Assembly (NCBI GenBank): GCA_964618565.1
Contig: CAZUBA010000039.1
Span: 1-13,752, forward strand
Source of the DNA: STC-113 sp964618565
GTDB lineage: Bacteria > Patescibacteriota > Gracilibacteria > BD1-5 > UBA2023
Reading direction: 5' to 3'
DNA length: 13,752 nucleotides
A program made the position numbers and the translations under genes. The notes under the pieces were generated by a model, which worked only from the letters and a program-made list of their open reading frames with translations, did not search any database and was not told the origin of the DNA. Below, one piece after another: positions 8,512 to 13,752 of the stretch. The first letter of the stretch is position 1. Each line of letters starts with the position of its first letter.

Positions 8512-8532
8512 GAGGCCGGTATCGGCCTCCTT
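8512..8532 (-). promoter_or_regulatory. Hairpin containing a perfect AAGGAGG upstream of the CHC2 gene
   Basis: GAGGCCG and CGGCCTC form a 7-bp perfect stem with a four-base loop. On the minus strand AAGGAGG (8526-8532) overlaps its 5' arm, so folding would hide it. No ATG, GTG or TTG follows at normal distance; the in-frame codon four bases on is ATA. It may be a control element, a decayed start or part of a longer coding frame. Confidence 0.35.
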
Positions 8533-8571
8533 GAATAAAAATCTCTTTCTCTAGATCATATGTTCATGTTC

Positions 8572-8847
8572 AAAAATAGAACTAAAGTAAAGGGTGACGA
8601 GTCTTGGATCACGGATACTCCTGGAACTGTAGGCAGCCCAGAACAGAAATCCGCTAATCGCTTAACTTTGCGAGGTGCCGATTCGCCTACACAAGACTCG
8701 TCATTTGACTTATCGGCACTCTCGACCTGATCGCAAATTTTACCGTAGCCAGCAAGAATGATCCGAAGATCATGCTTTGCCGTGATATATGACATGCTTA
8801 AGTCAATATCACGTTTAGCGTAAGATAGAATAGCTCATAGGTAGTTG
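8572..8847 (-). ncRNA. Candidate structured RNA of unknown class
   Basis: This block is clearly GC-richer than its surroundings and dense in perfect pairings. These are 8596-8606 with 8692-8702 (11 bp), 8628-8634 with 8685-8691, 8675-8682 with 8712-8719, 8667-8673 with 8731-8737, 8781-8788 with 8806-8813, and 8608-8614 with 8780-8786 (exclusive with the previous one). The 8667-8682 arms cross the 11-bp helix, which implies a pseudoknot. On the minus strand 8758-8773 folds into AUGAUC-UUCG-GAUCAU, the extra-stable cUUCGg tetraloop, which supports this strand. A TTGACA/TATAAG promoter sits just upstream, and a U run (8572-8576) marks a possible end. I looked for tmRNA, RNase P and SRP hallmarks and did not find them. 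A reading frame also crosses it (ATG at 8795) and joins the CHC2 frame, so a coding reading is not excluded, but its CGN-rich codons differ from nearby genes. Confidence 0.5.
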
Positions 8848-8853
8848 CTATAA

Positions 8854-8881
8854 CTTATAGCGGAATTTTAATTTTTGTCAA
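8854..8881 (-). promoter_or_regulatory. Promoter for the candidate RNA / CHC2 gene
   Basis: On the minus strand TTGACA (8876-8881), 16 nt, TATAAG (8854-8859). The start of transcription would be near 8847. It is divergent from the promoter at 8895-8923. Confidence 0.55.
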
Positions 8882-8894
8882 ATGGATTGGTTTT

Positions 8895-8923
8895 TTGCAA
8901 TATTTTAAGATTTATGATATATT
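8895..8923 (+). promoter_or_regulatory. Promoter for the 8955 gene
   Basis: TTGCAA (8895-8900), 17 nt, TATATT (8918-8923). This places transcription start near 8930, about 25 nt before the ATG at 8955. Confidence 0.45.
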
Positions 8924-8954
8924 TAAAAAATACTAATTACAATAATATAATATT

Positions 8955-9728
8955 ATGTCAGAGTCACCTAAATATACGGCTGAAAAAATTAAACATTCCC
9001 CAGGAAACGCCAGAGCAATTGAAAAGGATAAGATCATCGATGCTGCCAAAGAATCTCTTGAAATTGAAAAATTATGGCAAAGAATGGCAGATTCAGCTAA
9101 AAAATTACAGCTTGAAATAGAGTGAAAATGAAATTTTAATTCAAAAACACAAAAAGAACGCTGAGATATTGAAATCGAAATGCTCGATAAAAAAAGAATC
9201 TTTGTAAAAAGCTTCTGAGAAAAAACTGAAATCAAAATTGAAAATTTAGATATGAAAATAAATCATTTCTGATTATCAATTTCATGAAAGGATTGAGAAA
9301 TATTTTCTCTCTGAAAGTCATTCATTTCCAAAATCGGAAATGAGGTAAAAAGCTATCAAGGGTATAATGATGAGCAGCTTACAGCCTTGATATGAGTAGC
9401 TAATATTATAAATTTAGCAATTTCTTATGGAAAGAAAACCAAGAGCACTTCAGAAAATCCATTTTTTGTAAATTCAGCATTAAGTGGAAAGGAAATTAAT
9501 TACTCGACTTGGGAGACTGCAGAGGGTATTTTCTGAAAATTATCTTGAAAAGATTTTATAGGGAATGCTACCATTATATCAGCAAAATGAATAAAAGCCC
9601 TTTCAGATAGGCATCAAGGATGAATAATGGAAAATAAAGATTCAAAAGACTTTTTAGAAAAAATGTCAAAATATCTAAATAGAAGATATTTTGATGAAGT
9701 AGTGAAAAAAGGAAAGTCTAGCCAATAA
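8955..9728 (+). CDS. Unrecognised soluble protein
   Basis: A 257-codon frame, ATG 8955-8957 to TAA 9726-9728, with 13 TGA=Gly codons. The N-terminal third is highly charged and helical (AAKESLEIEKLWQRMADSAK), a probable short coiled coil. The middle has alternating hydrophobic stretches (EIKIENLDMKINHFGLSISG) that look like beta strands. A hydrophobic helix, LTALIGVANIINLAIS, follows. The C-terminus is basic (FLEKMSKYLNRRYFDEVVKKGK). There is no signal peptide or membrane segment. I do not recognise the family. It has its own promoter and its stop directly abuts the stop of the convergent PEBP gene, so no terminator separates them. Confidence 0.75.
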
Positions 9729-10181
9729 TTATTTTCTCTCAAACAATCAAACCAATTCTCATTCAGACAAAATATGTCGCCCTATCTCTTTTAGAAGCCT
9801 TTCTTTATCAATTTTTTGATTGAGGACAATTATAGAATCCAGTGCAAAAACCTTAAAATGATAATGATGAACTCAATGTCAGACAGGCGGACAAGGTCCA
9901 CTATAAAAACTCTTTCAAGAAGAATTGATTCATTCCCTATATTCTCAAGAGCCTGAACTAGCCTCTGGAATATTCCCTACAGGAATATTCCACACAACCC
10001 AATGAACAAAGGTTCCCATGGGTGCATCTGGATCATCCATGATAAGTGCTAGAGATTCAGTTCAATCTGGAATATTTCAAATCCTGATTTCAGGATTTAT
10101 ATTTTTTCACTGACAGCTGTATAACGCTGGAATAAAAGCATTATCTTCAAAAACTGATGTGATTATGAGATTATTTTTCAT
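9729..10181 (-). CDS. PEBP family protein (YbhB/YbcL, Raf-kinase-inhibitor-like)
   Basis: A 150-codon frame with 10 TGA=Gly codons, ATG 10179-10181 to TAA 9729-9731; this is the usual length of bacterial PEBP proteins. Landmarks in order: CQGKNINPEIRIGNIP (about 23-38), the ligand-pocket motif DDPDAP (49-54), FVHWVVWNIP (58-67), then GKSFYSGPCPPVGHGVHHYHF (89-109) and FALD. TGA encodes the conserved glycines of the NxxGKxxYxGPCPPxGHG block. PEBP proteins bind anionic or phospholipid-type ligands; what the bacterial YbhB branch does in the cell is poorly known. No signal peptide is visible, so it should be cytoplasmic. It is single-gene, with a good promoter whose spacer is a palindrome (see 10205-10232), and it is convergent with the 8955 gene with zero bases between stops. 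Confidence 0.93.
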
Positions 10182-10204
10182 ATTATGATTTATGATAACA
10201 TAAT

Positions 10205-10232
10205 ATTATATCTGATTAATCAGATTATACAA
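10205..10232 (-). promoter_or_regulatory. PEBP promoter with operator-like palindrome in the spacer
   Basis: On the minus strand TTGTAT (10227-10232), 16 nt, TATAAT (10205-10210). The spacer is almost entirely a perfect 16-bp palindrome, ATCTGATTAATCAGAT (10210-10225), which suits a dimeric repressor. Confidence 0.5.
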
Positions 10233-10251
10233 AAAAGATTAACCACTAATG

Positions 10252-10285
10252 AAAAACCTCTTTCTTTTTCAAGAAAGAGGTTTTT
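10252..10285. terminator. Bidirectional terminator
   Basis: AAAAACCTCTTTCTT and AAGAAAGAGGTTTTT form a perfect 15-bp stem with a four-base loop, with A and T tracts at the outer ends. It lies just past the TAG of the minus-strand gene at 10298 and upstream of the PEBP promoter, so it insulates the two. Confidence 0.85.
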
Positions 10286-10297
10286 ATTATACATATA

Positions 10298-11209
10298 CTA
10301 ATCAAATAATGGCGGATTTCAGCAAAATGCACCTATTTCAGCTACTCTTTCCCTGATTTGTCATACCACTTCTGGAGAGAACATAGCCCCTTTCGATTGA
10401 GTCATCATCTTTTTTCAATTCATTATTTCATGGAATTCTTTTATAAGTCAGAAGAAATACAGATGCCTGCTACCATAGTCAATCCTATTATCAAATTCAT
10501 TCACTGCTGATTCAATTCAATCCTGAAGATTTACTATTGTATTTTTCAGATCTGCCTTAACTAATGAACCTTTCAATATATTCATATCCAATATTCTCAT
10601 TGCGTATACTATTCATTTCCCTTGAGAAAATGCCATTGCATATTGAAAAGCGCAAAATTTGGCATGAAATTCGTACATTGATCTCATAGCTTCAGTTATT
10701 CATACTTCAAGATTTTCATTTTTTTTATCGCTATATCATTCAAAGATGATTTGGAGGAATTTATCTTTGAATCTGCCTAATCATGCATAATCAAAATATT
10801 CTTCTATGTTGCTTTTAAATAAGCTTGTTCTAGATAGCATATCATCATATACTTCTTTTAATCTTGGATTATCAAGAGCAATGGGATTCGTGATTCCATC
10901 ATCCCTGGTTCTAAAAGCCATTGCATTTTTTAATCTTCCCTCCTTATAATCTATTTCCTTTTGCAAAAGAACAAGGACATAAACCTGATTCTCCAAAGTC
11001 TTTACATCAAGCTCCTTCTCGTGTACAAGATTTTCAAAATCAGCATAAAGCCTAACCAATATTACCGCTGTTTCAACAACATCTTTTTTCTGATAAGTAG
11101 CTGCCATCTTTTCCAATTCCTTCTTTCTTTCCTTTATGAATGCCAAGACACATGCTGTATCTTCCTTCAGACATACCTCATTAATTCGTACTGATATGGA
11201 TTTTTGCAT
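10298..11209 (-). CDS. Unrecognised helical protein
   Basis: A 303-codon frame, ATG at 11209 to TAG at 10298-10300, the only TAG stop among the genes here. The N-terminal 142 codons contain no TGA; the remaining part has nine, read as Gly. The sequence is almost wholly helical and charged (VLAFIKERKKELEKMAATYQ, then YKEGRLKNAMAFRTRDDG and NNPRL-like loops). In the C-terminal half, FHAKFCAFQYAMAFSQGKG and EFDNRIDYGSRHLYFFGLI stand out. There is no signal peptide, membrane helix or motif I can assign. The start follows a TTGACA/TATAAA promoter by about 30 nt, and a strong terminator follows the stop, so it is a single-gene unit. Confidence 0.75.
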
Positions 11210-11238
11210 AGAACATAATTAAATATTATTTCATTAGA

Positions 11239-11266
11239 TTTATAACTTCTAATATGCTTTTGTCAA
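11239..11266 (-). promoter_or_regulatory. Promoter of the 10298-11209 gene
   Basis: On the minus strand TTGACA (11261-11266), 16 nt, TATAAA (11239-11244). The expected transcript starts near 11232, about 22 nt before the ATG at 11209. Confidence 0.6.
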
Positions 11267-12302
11267 ATAATATTCATTTCATATATGGATTTATCGCTAT
11301 TTTAAGAGATAATTAATATTTTTTCTTTTCGATATCCCGAACCTGCACCAAGACAAACATTCCAGTAATACAGGGCTTTCCGGCAAGTTATTATCATTAA
11401 TCATCGTTTAACCTCGGTCCAACCCTCTCCATCCCATGGAGAAGGTTGATAAAAATTGATTAAATGATGCCCGCTCATTACAGTCATCCTGTCCCGTCTG
11501 CTGGATCAGGATCCATATCATTAATCATTCTTCATTTATAATATTTTGTCATTCCGTCCCGTCTGCGGGAGGAGAAACCCGCCTGCCGGCAGGCAGGTCT
11601 ATTTGCTAGGTGTCATTCCAGACTTGATCTGGAATCTGTAAAACAATAAAAAGTCCTTATTTTTTAAAGTTGAGGTTTTTTTAATAGATTCTGAATTATT
11701 GAAATGCATGCCTTGGCGCAAGTTCAGGATGACAAGGAAATATATTTTGCAAACTTTTTACATAAAAATATTCTAGATGAAGATGATTTTAAGATAAAGA
11801 ATGTGTTCAAGATTTTCCGAAACAGACTATATTATTTGGGATTTCTACTCTCGCATCAATCTAGTCTTTAGTACTTTTGGAGCCAAAAGTAGGCAAAACC
11901 TTTAGGGGGAAATAAAATCAAGGGATAAGAATTGCACCATTCCGGTCATCCTGGTCATCATCGTTTATCCTCACACCCCAAGAGTGCTTCCTCCGGGCGC
12001 CCTAAAACCCCCTTCTTTTCTTTAATTATATCATAACAAAAGAGATATTCCAATTCTCCGAAAGAGAAATAAATCCTCCTTATAAATTAGAGGTTTGGGC
12101 GTCGGAGCAAGTGCCCTTGGGGTAGACGGCAAGTCTGTCAGCGGAGGCGTGGCCAATACGAATCCCGCAGACGGGAGGAGTGAGATTTCCATAAAAAATT
12201 CATTTCAGAATATATATCAATATTATATGATTATACAAGAAATATTGACTTTAACACTAAAGTTGGTTAAAATGCTGACATTATAAATTTTTATATAAGA
12301 AT
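11267..12302. repeat. Gene-poor spacer made of short palindromic repeat fragments
   Basis: No convincing gene in either code. Short inverted repeats lie along it: 11421-11447 (12-bp stem, one mismatch), 11502-11515 (TGGATC/GATCCA), 11557-11570 (TCCCG/CGGGA), 11581-11594 (GCCTGCCGGCAGGC), 11615-11635 (ATTCCAGA/TCTGGAAT), 11872-11891 (TACTTTTGG/CCAAAAGTA), 11995-12002 (GGGCGCCC). The site at 12163-12176 is the exact reverse complement of 11557-11570. A 16-bp near-identical direct repeat, ATCATCGTTTA-A/T-CCTC, occurs at 11400 and 11957. A GC-rich patch lies at 12094-12180. I remember the GTCATTCC...GGAAT, CCTGCCTGCC and CTTTTGGAGCCAAAAG types as dispersed repeats of CPR and other bacteria. The region looks like accumulated repeat remains. 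Confidence 0.65.
11704..11871 (+). CDS. Possible small ORF or gene remnant
   Basis: A 55-codon frame from ATG 11704 to TAG 11869-11871 without internal TGA. After a repeat-derived start (QVQDD comes from the GTTCAGGATGAC repeat), the middle (ILDEDDFKIKNVFKIFRNRL) looks like ordinary protein. No ribosome site, promoter or homologue is recognised. It may be the tail of a decayed gene or chance. Confidence 0.15.
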   Translation: MHALAQVQDDKEIYFANFLHKNILDEDDFKIKNVFKIFRNRLYYLGFLLSHQSSL

Positions 12303-13628
12303 ATGCGTAAACTAAAGCACAATGCTTTCACTTTAGTGGAATTAATTGTTGTAATAGTTATTCTAGCTATCCTTGCAACAATTGCTTTCCTGTCATTTTC
12401 ATCTCAATCTGCCTCCTCCAGAGATTCGACTCGTTTGGCTGATATGAGTAATATAACAAAATGAATCTGAGTATACCAGACAAATACCAGTAAAGCGCCG
12501 TTGCCGGATAAAGCCATATCCATCTCCGTTTCTTGAACAATATTATCAAATCAATGATATGCTTGAACTAATGTATTGAATATTATCAGATTAAGTGCAG
12601 ATTGAGGTAAGGATCCGCTGGATGGAACTTACTACACATATGCTACAAATAGTGCTCAAGATAAATTTGAGCTGCTTGGCTTTTTAGAGAATTCATCGAG
12701 TTTATGATATGATATGAATCCTTTAAATGGATTTATTGCATATGCTGATCCTACAAGCTACTCATGAAGGTATGTGATTACAAAATGAGCTCAAATCTGA
12801 ATACTGCTTATGAGCTGAAGCATGATACCTGCTCAAATCAATGGGACCTGAATAGATTTAGCGGTTTCATGAAATGATTATCTCATGAAAATAGATACAA
12901 ACAACACGATTCAATGATCCGGATCAAATATGAAATGATGATTATTGCCTAAGGGTGGACTTATATGATATTGGGATATGGATACTTTGACTGCAAGCTG
13001 ACTTATTAAAGATTTAAGCGGAAATGGGAATGATTGAAGCTGTGCCAAATGAGGAATCACATATTCTTGCGGATTGACTTCAAGCTGACCTCAATTCACT
13101 ACCTGAGTATGAGCATGATGACGTGCAATGAACTTTAACTGAATCGACGACTCATTGATAATGCCAGAACCCCCTTCTTCTGCAACAAACTTATATAATT
13201 GAACAATTTCAGCCTGGATAAAAACACCTAATGCAGGCGTAGGCTATCGTGGGATATTTGTCAAGCAAAAGGCATTCTGAATGTTTCTATGAGGCTGATT
13301 CTGCAGTGACAATAAGTTGGTAACATACGACTGGTGAGATATAAATCCAAGATGTACAGATGCCAATACATTATCAGATAATACATATCGTATGGTCACC
13401 ACAACATTTAAAAATTGAGTTTCAAGCTGAACCACAGTTTACATAGACTGATTGCCTGTACTTAAAACAACCGTCACAGTCCTATCACAGAGCGAATGAT
13501 TAGTGTTCTGAGGCTGATATAATCCTGGTCCATCACAAGTTTTCAGCTGATCTATCGATGAATGACTTATTTATAATAGAGTATTATCTGATTCGGAAAT
13601 CTATATGTTGTATTACTCCACTAAATAA
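12303..13628 (+). CDS. Type IV pilin-like protein with C-terminal LamG (concanavalin-like) domain
   Basis: A 441-codon frame, ATG 12303 to TAA 13626-13628, with several dozen TGA=Gly codons. Class III-type prepilin leader MRKLKHNA, then FTLVELIVVIVILAILATIA, with the key Glu at mature position 5. Ala replaces the usual Gly at -1 of the cleavage site. After the helix (SQSASSRDSTRLADMSNI) comes a pilin-type globular part to about residue 215. From about 219 to the end there is a LamG/concanavalin-A-like domain: GLIGYWDMDTL, DLSGNGNDG, AMNFNGIDDSLIM, TISAWIKTP, VYIDGLPV, then FSGSIDEGLIYNRVLSDSEI. Such domains bind glycans or proteins. The fusion suggests a surface pilin or minor tip subunit used for attachment, which fits an epibiotic lifestyle; that role is inferred. 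It is a single gene followed by two hairpins. No assembly genes lie nearby, and no clear promoter or ribosome site was seen. Confidence 0.93.
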
Positions 13629-13632
13629 TACT

Positions 13633-13664
13633 TATTTTCTCTTGAAAGAGAGAATAGATTTTTT
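13633..13664 (+). terminator. Terminator of the pilin-LamG gene
   Basis: TATTTTCTCT and AGAGAGAATA form a 10-bp stem (one G-U pair) with loop TGAA, followed by GATTTTTT. It starts 4 nt after the stop codon. Confidence 0.7.
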
Positions 13665-13709
13665 CATTGAAATCAATATTTAATCCAAATCTTAGAAAAA
13701 CACAAAAAT

Positions 13710-13735
13710 AAAAACCTGAGATACCCCAGGTTTTT
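13710..13735. terminator. Second symmetric terminator near the window end
   Basis: AAAAACCTG and CAGGTTTTT form a 9-bp stem with an eight-base loop, with A and T runs on both sides. It probably serves a minus-strand gene beyond the window as well as a back-up stop for the pilin gene. Confidence 0.6.
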
Positions 13736-13752
13736 ACTCTATGTTCAACGCA

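Noticed and set aside
8556..8795. Minus-strand ORF as an independent protein (MSYITAKH...)
   Set aside because: Its codons (many CGN) are unlike the neighbours, and the region is packed with perfect helices and a UUCG tetraloop. I favour RNA, though a coding role fused to the CHC2 frame is not fully excluded.
8572..8847. tmRNA, RNase P RNA or SRP RNA
   Set aside because: No tRNA-like GGTTCGA end or tag frame, no GAGGAAAGTCC core of RNase P, and no GGAAG-type SRP loop. ACAGAAATCCGCTAAT on the plus strand resembles the RNase P 3' core, but nothing else supports it.
8847..8875. GCTATA-ACT-TATAGC hairpin as a plus-strand terminator
   Set aside because: Its sequence overlaps the -10 of a strong minus-strand promoter and the T tract is separated from the stem, so the promoter reading is preferred.
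12095..12286. 63-codon ORF starting LGVGASALGVDGK
   Set aside because: Its first half is a GC-rich repeat-like patch and its second half is AT-rich spacer; no ATG start and no family resemblance.

Overview
The window reads as AT-rich DNA from a candidate-phyla-radiation bacterium that translates UGA as glycine (genetic code 25), so Gracilibacteria/BD1-5 or Absconditabacteria/SR1. Under the standard code almost every gene breaks into short ORFs. Under code 25 they join into full-length proteins ending at TAA (once TAG), and in-frame TGA falls on glycines that families require. Examples are the GCGAGGD of a primase-type CHC2 zinc finger, the GPCPPxGHG of a PEBP protein, and the SGNGNDG/GSIDE of a LamG domain. 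No gene here needs TGA as a stop.

Layout. (1) 1-431: 3' end of a cysteine-rich, zinc-ribbon protein of a family I know from CPR genomes. (2) 470-1411: two small membrane-protein genes on the minus strand, convergent with gene 1 across a symmetric terminator. (3) 1535-2731: a UMF1-family MFS transporter, divergent from them. (4) 2930-7923: a tandem run of three more members of the family in (1), with 12 and 38 bp gaps, ending at a terminator. The first member has lost the terminal zinc ribbons; the other two keep them. (5) 7959-8468 and 8572-8847, minus strand: a stand-alone CHC2 zinc-finger protein preceded by a probable structured RNA with its own promoter. (6) 8955-9728: an unrecognised protein, divergent from (5), ending back to back with (7). 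(7) 9729-10181, minus: a PEBP/YbhB-like protein whose promoter contains a perfect palindrome. (8) 10298-11209, minus: an unrecognised helical protein with a good promoter. (9) 11267-12302: about 1 kb without a convincing gene, full of short palindromic repeat debris. (10) 12303-13628: a type IV pilin-like protein fused to a C-terminal LamG lectin-like domain, then terminators.

The most unusual feature is a palindromic repeat sitting in frame at the same site of three paralogues of the cysteine-rich family (1-28, 5744-5761, 7513-7548). The fourth paralogue, at 2930, lacks it. One paralogue carries a second, unrelated palindrome as an exact 18-nt, six-residue insertion. This resembles Rickettsia palindromic elements, in which selfish repeats become part of proteins.

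Functionally the window suggests a small cell with surface attachment (pilin-LamG), a solute transporter and an expanding family of secondary zinc/cysteine proteins of unknown role. Apart from the three-gene tandem there is no obvious pathway operon.
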